Source: Ruegeria lacuscaerulensis (GTDB lineage Bacteria > Pseudomonadota > Alphaproteobacteria > Rhodobacterales > Rhodobacteraceae). Taken from it: DNA of 35,655 bases. Positions within the stretch are counted from its first letter, which is position 1. Every line of letters starts with the position of its first letter. Positions 16,871 through 25,272 of the stretch are shown in pieces. Both the position numbers and the translations under genes were made by a program. The notes under the pieces were generated by a model. The model was given only the letters and a program-made list of their open reading frames with translations, had not been told where the DNA came from and searched no databases. The stretch covers positions 1 to 35,655 of the forward strand of contig NZ_WPZL01000033.1 in assembly GCF_013031245.1 (NCBI RefSeq), written 5' to 3'.

Positions 16871-17089
16871 ATGACGGAACAAAACGTGGTGCTTGAAAGC
16901 ACATTGACGTGTCCCAAATGCGGACATGCCGAGACAGAGGAAATGCCGACAAACGCCTGCCAGTGGTTCTATAAGTGCAAGGCGTGCGAGACAGTATTGA
17001 AGCCACTCGAGGGCGACTGCTGCGTGTACTGCTCCTATGCCACCGTTCCGTGCCCGCCAATTCAGATGGGCGATAGTTGTTGCGGTTGA
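16871..17089 (+). CDS. GDCCVxC-domain cysteine-rich protein
   Basis: This 72-aa soluble protein has twelve cysteines: a zinc-ribbon-like pair CPKC, a second pair CKAC, the family signature GDCCVYCSYATVPCPPIQ (residues about 48-65) and a terminal CCG. Homologues with this signature are annotated as GDCCVxC-domain (seleno)proteins and often follow merR-merT genes. Binding of Hg or another thiophilic metal is the likely role, by context. This copy uses cysteine codons throughout; the TGA at its end reads as an ordinary stop. It is the last gene of the operon, 4 bp after merT. Confidence 0.88.
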   Translation: MTEQNVVLESTLTCPKCGHAETEEMPTNACQWFYKCKACETVLKPLEGDCCVYCSYATVPCPPIQMGDSCCG

Positions 17090-17429
17090 GTTAAATGGCA
17101 GGTTTGCTGCGCGATGTGTGAGTTCATCAGCTTCAAAATCTCGCACCGGCGGCGTATGTCCGAATAGCGGGCTGCACTTGCAAAAAACTATTGGCACGTT
17201 CAGTGACAAATATGGGCCACCATTGATTACCCATTCTTCAGCGATGACCCAGATGCTGCGCCGTCTCGTACGGCAGGTGCGAGCCCGAAGAAGATGATAA
17301 AATATCAAAAACTAATGCCGATCTGGCGCCATTTCCGGACATTCAGTTCCTGTTCCTGAACTACGTTGCTCGGAACAAATTCGTTGTCTACCATATGTAT
17401 TGACGCACGAAATTGGGATCTTTGTGACT
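17090..17429. other. Intergenic stretch after the mer-like operon
   Basis: About 340 bp with no supported gene. A short basic frame (17244-17297) has no ribosome binding site and no family resemblance. I saw no clear terminator or promoter motif. Confidence 0.35.
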
Positions 17430-18518
17430 ATGTCTATTCAGTCAGGCTATCTGCTCATCGCCGATATCACCGGTTACACTGGATACTTGACCCGGTCAGA
17501 GTTGGAACACGCCAACCCGATCATCCATTCTTTGCTGGAGGCAATTGTGATGGAATTGAAGGACCCAATGAAGTTGCGGGGCCTCGAGGGTGACGCCGTT
17601 CTCGCTTATTCGAGTGGGCCATTCCCTTCTGGCGAAACCTTCCTCAATATATGTGAAAGCCTTTATCGGGCGTTCGCCGAACGCCGTCGGAACATTGTGC
17701 AAAACACGACTTGCCCCTGCAACGCGTGTCGCAACGTAGCCGATCTCGATCTGAAGATCCTTGCGCATCACGGAAAATTCGAAGAACTGTCGATCGGACC
17801 GATGAAGGATATTTCCGGTGCTGACGTCATACTCGTGCATCGTATGGCGAAGACCGATGTGAAGGAGGATACTGGTATCCTCAGCTACGCCCTGTTCTCG
17901 GAAGACGCGTTCCGGGCAATGGGCATTGAGTCTGACCTCATGCAGTATAGCGCTCAGTTCGAGCACTTTGGCGACGTGCCGATGCGGGTCTACGACCTTG
18001 CTGCAGCCTGGCAACGATACCGGGAAGTCGCCGGACCCGTCCGCGTTACCGACGAGGATGCCGTGTTCACAACCCGGCACACACTAAACGCGCCGCCGGT
18101 AGTGGTTTGGGAAATGCTCACAGATCCGCGGCTCAAGATGCGCTGGATGATGTTGAAAGACGCCTATCGGGAAGGGGATGCATCGCGCACTTCGGCTGGC
18201 ATTCGTTTGCACTGCATTCATGAAGCCGCTCACTTTCAGATGCTGATCGTCGACTGGCATCCATTCGATTATGTGACTGATATTCTACACAATTCGTCTA
18301 TTGAGGGTCTTACTAATTTGGAGACCTATGAGTTAGTCCCTGTAGATGAAGGCACCGAGATCGTGTTTCGAATGGGGCGACTTACTGATGCCGAGGGAAT
18401 ACATCATCCCGAGCAGGAAGCAGCGGTGATCGAATTATTCGAGAATTTTTATCCAGTGGCTTTCGGTATTCTCGACGAGATGGCATTGGAGGCTCGTCAA
18501 AAGAGTCAGGAACAGTAA
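17430..18518 (+). CDS. DUF2652 cyclase-like + SRPBCC protein, copy 2
   Basis: This 362-aa paralogue of the gene at 14282 has the same layout: cyclase-like domain (about residues 5-190) and SRPBCC domain (about 212-350). The metal aspartates D12 and D55 and the CPCNAC motif (C95, C97, C100) are kept. I134 replaces the catalytic Asn, and the lysine found at position 51 in copy 1 is Gly here. The cyclase half is clearly more alike between copies than the SRPBCC half, so the nucleotide-binding half is conserved while the ligand-binding half diverges. That fits two sensors with one output and different ligands (inference). ATG 17430 aligns with copy 1; a TTG at 17400 adds ten unconserved residues. 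Confidence 0.88.
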   Translation: MSIQSGYLLIADITGYTGYLTRSELEHANPIIHSLLEAIVMELKDPMKLRGLEGDAVLAYSSGPFPSGETFLNICESLYRAFAERRRNIVQNTTCPCNACRNVADLDLKILAHHGKFEELSIGPMKDISGADVILVHRMAKTDVKEDTGILSYALFSEDAFRAMGIESDLMQYSAQFEHFGDVPMRVYDLAAAWQRYREVAGPVRVTDEDAVFTTRHTLNAPPVVVWEMLTDPRLKMRWMMLKDAYREGDASRTSAGIRLHCIHEAAHFQMLIVDWHPFDYVTDILHNSSIEGLTNLETYELVPVDEGTEIVFRMGRLTDAEGIHHPEQEAAVIELFENFYPVAFGILDEMALEARQKSQEQ

Positions 18519-18734
18519 AGATGGGTATTTAGGGGCGACACCGCCGCTAAATGGGCTGAGGGCATCATACGGTGCATCGAAGAAGGTGGGACCTTTACGA
18601 TCGGGGTTGTTCGCTTCAAGCCAGAATGGGCTTGGAGCTTTTTAGATGGCCGCAATGGCTTTCATGCGAACCTCGCGGTATTGAGCAGCCACTTCCGCTT
18701 TGTTAGGCAGATCGTTATTTCGAGTTGCCTTCGG

Positions 18735-18812
18735 CTTTGCTCCTGCAGCGAATGGCGGCAATGCGGGCCGCGGTCGCAGCATTGCGACCTGCCGCTGGAT
18801 GTCGGCAATGGG
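18735..18812. repeat. Dispersed intergenic repeat, copy A
   Basis: About 78 bp align with 32526-32602. Blocks shared with copy D include CCTGCAGCGAATG, GGGC-[CT]-GCG, CGCAG-x-AT and TGGGCCGT in the same order and nearly the same spacing. It is internally palindrome-rich. Function unknown. Confidence 0.5.
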
Positions 18813-18974
18813 CCGTTCGTCAAGTTGATCTGCTGAGTTCGTGATTGAAAAATTGCGCACTGCTGATTTGAAAACAACACTAAATGTCTAAGAAATAATC
18901 AATCTGGCAAAAATTGAATGTAGGCGCATGTCGCAGTCTCATTTTCAAAAAAGATCAGTCAGAACTATAAAGGT

Positions 18975-19015
18975 TCTGACCGCGTGTCTTGGTGATCTTC
19001 GCGCACGCGGTCAGA
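18975..19015 (-). terminator. Terminator of the sulfatase operon
   Basis: A perfect 12-bp stem, TCTGACCGCGTG (18975-18986) and CACGCGGTCAGA (19004-19015), surrounds a 17-nt loop. On the minus strand it is followed by CCTTTATAG. It lies just past the sulfatase stop codon. Confidence 0.7.
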
Positions 19016-19036
19016 GCAATGTGTGAACCAGTCGGC

Positions 19037-20665
19037 CTACCAATCCACAGTTTTCTGCGGGGTATAGACTGGCGTCGGCTCAGGATCGAAGGACCGATCG
19101 AAATCCCGATAGTGCCCCTGCAACACCCGGTGAGGGAACTGTTGGATCAGCGCGAAATGATCCTGGATCATCTTGGTGAGACCTGGTCCGGCCCAGAGGC
19201 CATTCTGGATTTCATTGGGAAAGCGTTCGGCCGGATCGTGGTAGATATTGAACATCTCATAGAAATGAAAATCAGGGTTGTTTGGCTTGAGGTTCATTTT
19301 GACCTGATCCTTGCGCACCGCTTCAAGCTGATCGCGATTGTAATGAAATATGTAGTCTCGGCGACCCGCACCTTCTCCAAGGAGCAAGAGCCCGCTCTGA
19401 TCGACACCATCGATGACCCGATCCGTGGGAATGTAATCTTCCGCATCCGCCAAACGCGCCATTGTCATGAACCAGTCGGTTATCTGCACGAGATCGAGCG
19501 GGTCCTGCCCGGCTTCGATCATACCAGGCCACCAAGCGACTGCGGGAACCCGAATGCCGCCTTCTCTGGTTTCGCCCTTTGTTCCTGGTAGTAAAGAGTA
19601 GCCGCCATGCGGGTGCACGGTGTACATCGGTCCATTGTCCGAGTTCCAGATGACGAGCGTGTTTTCGGCAATTCCCAGATCAACGAGTGTTTTGATCACA
19701 CGCCCGACGTTGTAATCATGTTCAACCATCTGGGCTGAGGTGTTGGATTGTGCTGGTGTATCCCGGAAATCCGGATGCGCACCCCAGAAGTGGTTTCCCT
19801 TGCCCCAGAAGTTCACGAAGAATGGCTGGTCCGATTTTGCCCGACGCTCAATGAAGTCGATAACATTATCGGCAACCTCAGAGTCATAGGTATTGTAGCG
19901 TTCCAGACTGTAGCGATAGACCATTTCGGGTGTTTCACCACGACGTGCACGCATCACGCCACCGTTGTCGTAAGGAAATCCTTCGGGACCGGGAGAATTG
20001 ATCATGCCCCTGTTGTTGAAACCACCCGCATCCTCATCGGCGCTGGCTTCCCAATTGGCGACCCACCAGGGCGGATTGCCCTCAGACCATTCGGCTTCAT
20101 CGAACCCCTGATTGGTCGGAAAATGTTCTTCATCCTCACCCATGTGCCACTTGCCGAAGAAGCCAGTGTAGTAGCCCGCTTCTGAGAGTATCTCGGCAAT
20201 CGTCACTTCTTCGCCATGTAACCCGCGCCCAACCTCTCCGGGCAATGTGATGTTGTAGAGACCATTGCGGATCGGGTGCCTCCCGGTCATCACCGCACCG
20301 CGAGATGGTGAGCACTCAACTTCCGAGTAAAATGACAGAAACCGCATGCCTTCCTCTGCCATGCGGTCGAGGTTGTTGGTTGGGGCGCCACGGATCTTGC
20401 CACCACCGTAGCTTCCCAATTCGGTGTAGCCCACGTCGTCAGCCAGGATGTACACGATGTTGGGCTTCTTACCGAAACGCTCTTCCAGCGCGGCCAGTTT
20501 CGTAGCAACTTCTTCGTCTTCGACACCCCATTGAGCGCCGAACTCTTGCTCCATCCGGGTGAATTCCGCGTCATGAACAATTTCATCCTGCGCTGAAACG
20601 GCACTGCCAGTAGACGCGAGTACAGCCGCCACAGTCGCTTTTAGAACAAAACACCTCGCAACCAT
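19037..20665 (-). CDS. Secreted type I arylsulfatase
   Basis: This 542-aa hydrolase removes sulfate from organic sulfate esters. It has a Sec signal peptide (about residues 1-25, cleavage near SAVSA-Q), so it acts in the periplasm or outside. An unusual acidic helical segment (about 27-66) precedes the alkaline-phosphatase-fold domain. The metal site shows D76-D77 (LADDVGY) and a later SDNG. C118 in C-S-P-S-R (118-122) is the cysteine converted to formylglycine, followed by TGRHP. ATG 20665 is chosen over 20704 because it has GGAG 7 bases upstream and gives a proper signal peptide. The gene starts 5 bp after a small co-directional gene. No maturase (FGE or anSME) is in the window. Confidence 0.93.
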   Translation of the reverse strand: MVARCFVLKATVAAVLASTGSAVSAQDEIVHDAEFTRMEQEFGAQWGVEDEEVATKLAALEERFGKKPNIVYILADDVGYTELGSYGGGKIRGAPTNNLDRMAEEGMRFLSFYSEVECSPSRGAVMTGRHPIRNGLYNITLPGEVGRGLHGEEVTIAEILSEAGYYTGFFGKWHMGEDEEHFPTNQGFDEAEWSEGNPPWWVANWEASADEDAGGFNNRGMINSPGPEGFPYDNGGVMRARRGETPEMVYRYSLERYNTYDSEVADNVIDFIERRAKSDQPFFVNFWGKGNHFWGAHPDFRDTPAQSNTSAQMVEHDYNVGRVIKTLVDLGIAENTLVIWNSDNGPMYTVHPHGGYSLLPGTKGETREGGIRVPAVAWWPGMIEAGQDPLDLVQITDWFMTMARLADAEDYIPTDRVIDGVDQSGLLLLGEGAGRRDYIFHYNRDQLEAVRKDQVKMNLKPNNPDFHFYEMFNIYHDPAERFPNEIQNGLWAGPGLTKMIQDHFALIQQFPHRVLQGHYRDFDRSFDPEPTPVYTPQKTVDW

Positions 20666-20670
20666 TGGTA

Positions 20671-20949
20671 TCACTCCTTTGTCGTATTTCGCCCTGTCTC
20701 GCATTTGGCTACCCTGATCCGAAGCTCGCTGACCAATTCGGCCAATATGTCCGCCATGACGACGGACCCTCCGTGTTGGTCGCGCTCAACATTTTGGGCC
20801 ATAAACTCCAGATCATTGAACACGTCGCACAGACGAGGATCGACATGTCGCAGTTGCAAGTACCGCGCGTAGAGTTCTGGATCTTGGCGTTTCAGATAGC
20901 TCACCGGACAGTTGCTCTGGTTGTGTTTTACTGGCTTAAGTGTGGACAT
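20671..20949 (-). CDS. Hypothetical protein upstream of sulfatase
   Basis: This 92-aa protein belongs to no family I recognise. It is helical and charged, with two cysteines in the first 45 residues, and has no signal peptide or membrane segment. It ends 5 bp before the sulfatase start, and the sulfatase ribosome binding site (AAGGAG) lies over its last codons, so the two are probably translated from one message. It is divergent from the HTH/TPR regulator gene with 69 bp between starts. No strong ribosome binding site precedes its own ATG. Confidence 0.7.
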   Translation of the reverse strand: MSTLKPVKHNQSNCPVSYLKRQDPELYARYLQLRHVDPRLCDVFNDLEFMAQNVERDQHGGSVVMADILAELVSELRIRVAKCETGRNTTKE

Positions 20950-21018
20950 TAGCTTTGAATGCGAAAGTGAGTTACCCTAAGTTGCGGGGTGAGGTTGGCC
21001 TATAAGGCTTTGCAAATA

Positions 21019-22383
21019 ATGACTGAATTCGACGACACTCAATTTGGCGGAAAAGTGAATGCGACTTCTCTCACGCAATCCGAAATGCGCGCTGCAGTGC
21101 GCAGAGTGTCAGACAGTCATACGCTTTCGACCTCACCGAAACTGAAGGATTTCTTGAGTTTTGTGGTCGAGGAAACCATTCAGGGCCGACAAGATGGTCT
21201 TTTGGCGAAGACCATTGCGCTTCATGTCTACAAAAGGGACGCAGATGATCCGACATCAGCTAATGTGGTGCGCGTCGAGGCCGGACGATTGCGACGGTTA
21301 TTGGAAGACTATTACGAGGACGAGGGCGCCGCTGACGATACTCGAATTCACATCGACAAAGGCGGTTACGCACCACGTTTCGAACGGCGCATCAAAACGG
21401 ACGAGACCTTAGACGCCCAGGCCTCGACTGAGGCCTGGCCTCGAAGAAGTAGTTTCAGCGTCCGAACTTTGCCGTTAGCAATACTCGCACTGATTTGCAT
21501 AGCAGTTACCGCACTTTATGTCTTGTGGCCTCGGGAGCCTCGTTCGCTTTCCAATAGTGACAAGACGCGACTTGAGCGTGAAGCGTTAATGGAGCAGTCC
21601 CCAGCCGCGTTGGAAGCCGCCAATCTGACGGATCAGGCGCGGGGACTGATCTGGCCGATCTTCGACTTTGAGCGTCAACGGCTGACGACTGAGCTTTTTC
21701 GAACGGCAATTGTCGCCGATCCGAACGCGGCCGGAGCATATGCCGGTGCGGCCCAAACACTTGCATCGCTGGCACTGTTGTCGCTAAGCGGACCGCAACA
21801 TGATGCATTCCTTGCCGAAGCTCAGCAGATGGCTGAGCAGGCACTTGCAATCGCGCCCAGCGATGCCTGGTCACAATCAGCCGCCGGTTGGGTGAGATTT
21901 GTTGCGGGTGACCATGACGAAGCGATGCGCCTGTCAGAGCGGGCCGTATCACTTGCTCCGAATGACGGGAATGTACTGGACTTCTATGGGGTCGTGGCCA
22001 TCTTGTCCGGCAAACCTGACCTTGGACTAACAGCAGGCAACCGAGAACGTAGGCGTACCGGTCCTAACACCCGCTTTGCCTACTTGAACATTCTTGGTGC
22101 TGCGTACTTTCATACCGGCGATTTCGAAGCGGCAGCAGCGGCGTTCGAAGAGGGTAATTCCGGCGGCGGCCCGTTATCAGCGCCGGGCATCATCTACCTT
22201 GCAGCTACGAGACAGGCGTTGGGTCAATCGGACGAAGGGAAACGTCTGTTGGCTTTACTTGAAGAAAGCTGGCCGCAGTTCCCTGTGGAGGCAGTGTTGC
22301 TGAGATTGCATAAGGAAGAGGCGGCGGCGAATGAAGTATTGGACCGCCTGAGATCACTTGGTTGGACGGGGCGCGCGGAATAG
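21019..22383 (+). CDS. Membrane-anchored wHTH-like/TPR regulator
   Basis: This protein has about 454 aa. The N-terminal domain (about residues 20-125) has the pattern LKDFLSFVVEETIQG, then VVRVEAGRLRRLLEDYY, then IHIDKGGYAPRF. I know this pattern from N-termini of adenylate-cyclase and TPR proteins, where it is thought to be DNA-binding. A single transmembrane helix (LPLAILALICIAVTALYVLW, about 145-165) follows, then TPR-like repeats to the end. This CadC-like layout suggests a transcriptional regulator that senses outside the membrane. It is divergent from the sulfatase operon and is its likely regulator. ATG 21019 is preferred; GTG 20989 adds ten residues, and neither has a strong ribosome binding site. 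Confidence 0.78.
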   Translation: MTEFDDTQFGGKVNATSLTQSEMRAAVRRVSDSHTLSTSPKLKDFLSFVVEETIQGRQDGLLAKTIALHVYKRDADDPTSANVVRVEAGRLRRLLEDYYEDEGAADDTRIHIDKGGYAPRFERRIKTDETLDAQASTEAWPRRSSFSVRTLPLAILALICIAVTALYVLWPREPRSLSNSDKTRLEREALMEQSPAALEAANLTDQARGLIWPIFDFERQRLTTELFRTAIVADPNAAGAYAGAAQTLASLALLSLSGPQHDAFLAEAQQMAEQALAIAPSDAWSQSAAGWVRFVAGDHDEAMRLSERAVSLAPNDGNVLDFYGVVAILSGKPDLGLTAGNRERRRTGPNTRFAYLNILGAAYFHTGDFEAAAAAFEEGNSGGGPLSAPGIIYLAATRQALGQSDEGKRLLALLEESWPQFPVEAVLLRLHKEEAAANEVLDRLRSLGWTGRAE

Positions 22384-22403
22384 CCAAACTATGTAACGGC
22401 GCC

Positions 22404-22484
22404 TTTCAATGTCGGCTTCTGGGAAGCTGCGATGAAGAAATAAACTCCGTGCGGGCGGCAGCTTTGGGCCGGCTCTACAGCAAT
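22404..22484. repeat. Dispersed-repeat-like remnant, copy B
   Basis: Blocks AATGTCGGCTTCTGGGAAGC and GGGCGGCAGCTTTGGGCCGG recall copies A and D but in a different arrangement. It lies between two convergent genes and could also serve as a terminator. Assignment to the same family is weak. Confidence 0.3.
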
Positions 22485-22498
22485 TCGTAACGATCTCT

Positions 22499-23590
22499 CT
22501 ATTCGTGCGTTCGCAGTTTTGTTGGATCGTAGATGGGGCTTGCTGCGATGGTTGCTTGCGTGTTCAGGCCGTCGCTTGAGACTGCCAGCATTGTTCCAAC
22601 GGCCAGTCCTGGAACAACATGCGCAAGGGCAAGGGATTTTCCCATTCGGTGTGAATAGCAGGGGCTGTTGATCACGCCGACAGTTTGGTCGCCCAGCGAA
22701 AGCGTTTCACCACCGGCGACCATGTCGGGGTGATCTATGTCCAGGCACACATTGTCGATCTTCTCCTTTCCCTTCGCAGCCTGGGCAGCCGCTTTGCCGC
22801 GATAGTCAGCCTTGGTGCTGCTGACGGTGAACCCAAGGCCGACCTCCCATGGGGTGTTGTCCTCGGTCATGTCATAGCCATAAAACAAGAGCCCGGCTTC
22901 GATCCGCACCTTGTCCAGAGCGGTAAAAGAACAGGGCATAACGCCCTCCTGCACGAGCTTGTCCCAGATATCCGTAATCACTGTTCCATCTGCGAAAATC
23001 TCATAACCGCGTTCGCCGGAATAGCCCGTGCGTGAGATACGACAGGAATGGCCGAACAGAACCGCAGGCGCGTGTTCGAAATAAGCCAGTTCGGCCAGGT
23101 CGATATCCGTGTGGGCGCTCAAAATCTCCAGAGAGGCAGGGCCCTGCACCGACAGGTCATGCAGTTCGTCGGTAAAATCGATCTGAACGTCACGCCCTGC
23201 CGCCGAGGCTTCCAGCAACGCCATAGTGTCGCCAGAGCCATGCACGATCATCCATTCGTTTCCACCATTGTTCGATACGATCGCATCGTCGGCGATCCCG
23301 CCGTCATCGGTCAGAACGCAGAGGTAGGCAGCCTTGCCTGGTCCGACTTTGGTCAGATCGCGCGTGGTCAGATGGTCCAGCACTGCCTGAGCTTCGGGGC
23401 CTCGCACGAGCACTTTCTTCAGGGGAGACATGTCGAACATACCGGCCCGTTCACGGACCGCATCGTGCTCATCATTGGGATCAGAGTTATAGGTCCAGGC
23501 CGTACCCATGCCGTTCCAGTCCTCCAACCCAGAGCCAAGCGCGGTATGGCGCGATGCAAGGGCGGATGTGCGGCTAAGTGCTTCGGTCAT
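22499..23590 (-). CDS. GcvT-family aminomethyltransferase (methyl-THF type)
   Basis: This 363-aa protein is a member of the GcvT/T-protein fold family, which transfers one-carbon units to tetrahydrofolate. It has the N-terminal block HDAVRERAGMFDMSPLKKVLVRGPEA (about residues 42-67), the region SRTGYSGERGYEIF, and a C-terminal beta-barrel. The family includes glycine cleavage T protein, DMSP demethylase and sarcosine or dimethylglycine demethylases; I cannot place it further. The start has AAGGAAG upstream. It follows an MttB-family gene by 12 bp on the same strand, so the pair likely moves a methyl group from a methylated amine or betaine to folate. Confidence 0.88.
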   Translation of the reverse strand: MTEALSRTSALASRHTALGSGLEDWNGMGTAWTYNSDPNDEHDAVRERAGMFDMSPLKKVLVRGPEAQAVLDHLTTRDLTKVGPGKAAYLCVLTDDGGIADDAIVSNNGGNEWMIVHGSGDTMALLEASAAGRDVQIDFTDELHDLSVQGPASLEILSAHTDIDLAELAYFEHAPAVLFGHSCRISRTGYSGERGYEIFADGTVITDIWDKLVQEGVMPCSFTALDKVRIEAGLLFYGYDMTEDNTPWEVGLGFTVSSTKADYRGKAAAQAAKGKEKIDNVCLDIDHPDMVAGGETLSLGDQTVGVINSPCYSHRMGKSLALAHVVPGLAVGTMLAVSSDGLNTQATIAASPIYDPTKLRTHE

Positions 23591-23602
23591 GGATCTTCCT
23601 TT

Positions 23603-25165
23603 CTAGTACCATTCGTCCGGCATCCGGGATTTGCGTTCAGACACGAAGTCTTCAAGCGTTGCTTTTGTGCTGGGGTTCATGTCGGGCTGTTGATAGTCGT
23701 CCAGCATTTGGCGCCACCGCGTCGTAGCGCGTTGGTCTGACGTGAGCGCACCGTTCTCTGTCCAGGTCTCGAAAGGACCGGCATCCGGGATTTGCGGTTC
23801 AAAATTCGCCGATCTGTAGTGGCGCAGCGTGTGGCTGGTAGAGAGGAAATTCTCGCCCGGGCCGGTTTCGAGATAGGCATCGCGGCCAAAGGCTTCATCG
23901 CCAGTGTCAAAACCCTGCAAAAGTTTCAGCATCGCGCCGCAGTGATCTACGTCCATGATGAACTTCTCGTAGGACATGACCAACCCGCCTTCGAGCCAGC
24001 CCGCCGCATGCCAGACCTGATGCGCGCCGGACAGAAGGGTGGACCACATGGCCCCCGTACTGTCCTGCATCGCTTGTCCGTCCGGGGCGTTGGACGCGGT
24101 GATCTGTCCACCGCCAGAGCGCACCGGAACGCGGAGCCTGCGCCCCAATTGCGACAGCGCCATGGTGACCATGTTCGCTTCCGCCGATCCGAACGTCAGC
24201 GCACCCGTGCGGAGGTTCATGCTGGAATGAAACGACCCCATGACCACCGGGCACCCGGGACGGACAAGCTGTGCCAGGGCGATGCCGACCATGGCTTCGG
24301 CCAGCGTTTGGGCTGCCACTGCCGCAGGCGAGAGCGGCCCCATGGCCCCAGCGAAAATCGCCGGAGAGACGCACACGCACTGGTTTGCTTTGGCATAGAT
24401 GCGGAGCGTGGAGGACATGGTGTCATCGAACACGAGCGGAGAGTTGATGTTGATATTAGCTTGCATCACCGCGTTGCGTTCCATGACGTCGCGCCCAAAG
24501 ACTAACCGCGCCATGTCGATGCTGTCCTGCGCGCGTTCTGGCGCGGTGACGGACCCCATAAAGGGTTTTGTCGACAGGGTCAGGTGGGCAAGCATCATGT
24601 CCAGATGCCGTTTGTTCACAGGCACATCCGTTGGTTCGACCACCGTGCCGCCGGAATGATGCAGGGCAGGGGAGTTGTATGTGAGTTTGACAAAGTTGCG
24701 GAAGTCTTCGAGCGTCGCGTATCGCCTTCCATTGCTCAGATCGCTAACAAAGGGAGACCCGTAACCCGGCATCAGAACAATGTTATCGCCGCCAAGGGTC
24801 ACGGTTCTGGCGGATTCCCGACCATGCAATTTGAATTCAGACGGAGCCGTCGCGCAAAGGTCGCGTGCATGCCCCGGGTCAAACCGAACGCGCTCACCTT
24901 CGACGTGAGCGCCTGACTCGGCAAACATTTCTAACGCTGCTTGGTCGCCTCGAAAATCGATCCCGATCTTGCTCAGAATCCAGTCCGCCTGATCTTCGAT
25001 CCGCGCCAAAGCCGTATCGTTCAGCATCGCGTATGCAGGGATTTTTCGCGTGGTGAATGGAGCGCCTGGAGACACCGTGTCGCGACATGACGGTCGATCT
25101 CGACGGGAACGGCTGCGGCGCTCTGCTGGTTTCGAGAAGTCCGTGGTGGTGTTCAAAGCACTCAA
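23603..25165 (-). CDS. MttB-family (trimethylamine-type) methyltransferase
   Basis: This 520-aa protein belongs to the trimethylamine methyltransferase superfamily. There is no in-frame TAG, so it is a non-pyrrolysine member; characterised non-Pyl relatives demethylate quaternary amines such as glycine betaine. Landmarks are KIGIDFRGD near the N-terminus, GSVTAPERAQDSIDMA, and the central GSFHSSMNLRTGA. The basic N-terminal tail (RRSRSRRDR) is typical. No corrinoid protein gene is visible; the partner is instead a GcvT-family protein. The TTG at 25165 is a plausible start, with GGAG 8 bases upstream; the substrate remains unknown. It is divergent from the LysR gene. Confidence 0.88.
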   Translation of the reverse strand: MSALNTTTDFSKPAERRSRSRRDRPSCRDTVSPGAPFTTRKIPAYAMLNDTALARIEDQADWILSKIGIDFRGDQAALEMFAESGAHVEGERVRFDPGHARDLCATAPSEFKLHGRESARTVTLGGDNIVLMPGYGSPFVSDLSNGRRYATLEDFRNFVKLTYNSPALHHSGGTVVEPTDVPVNKRHLDMMLAHLTLSTKPFMGSVTAPERAQDSIDMARLVFGRDVMERNAVMQANININSPLVFDDTMSSTLRIYAKANQCVCVSPAIFAGAMGPLSPAAVAAQTLAEAMVGIALAQLVRPGCPVVMGSFHSSMNLRTGALTFGSAEANMVTMALSQLGRRLRVPVRSGGGQITASNAPDGQAMQDSTGAMWSTLLSGAHQVWHAAGWLEGGLVMSYEKFIMDVDHCGAMLKLLQGFDTGDEAFGRDAYLETGPGENFLSTSHTLRHYRSANFEPQIPDAGPFETWTENGALTSDQRATTRWRQMLDDYQQPDMNPSTKATLEDFVSERKSRMPDEWY

Positions 25166-25246
25166 ACGCGAAACTCCGATTCATTTGTTCCCCGGCAGGA
25201 TCGGCGTTTGCTGCGCGGTTGGAAATCGAAATTTTCTGGTCATAGC

Positions 25247-25263
25247 GTTCAAAAATTTTGTAC
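25247..25263. promoter_or_regulatory. Candidate LysR operator
   Basis: GTTCAAAAATTTTGTAC is palindromic at 7 of 8 arm positions. It sits 10 bp before the LysR ATG and 80 bp from the MttB start, where an autoregulating LysR protein would bind. Confidence 0.45.
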
Positions 25264-25272
25264 AAACTTGAT

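Larger units (their letters stand above)
18519..19036. other. Intergenic region with dispersed repeat and terminator
   Basis: This 518-bp stretch has no gene I can support. A minus-strand frame (18642-18860, up to 72 aa) overlaps a dispersed repeat and resembles no family. The region holds repeat copy A and the sulfatase terminator, both listed separately. Confidence 0.45.

Noticed and set aside
16871..17089. Possible selenoprotein (TGA read as selenocysteine) at the end of the GDCCV gene
   Set aside because: The family includes selenoproteins, but here the conserved positions are ordinary cysteine codons. The frame after the TGA shows no conserved continuation.
18642..18860. 72-aa minus-strand ORF as a gene
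   Set aside because: It overlaps a dispersed repeat, has no ribosome binding site and no recognisable family. Its alternative frames are equally open.
23603..25165. Pyrrolysine-type trimethylamine methyltransferase
   Set aside because: The frame is open throughout with no internal TAG, and no pyl or corrinoid genes are present.
24894..25265. Alternative-frame ORF over the MttB start with ATG and GGAG nearby
   Set aside because: Its sequence is arginine-rich without motifs, while the MttB frame shows clear family conservation over the same bases.
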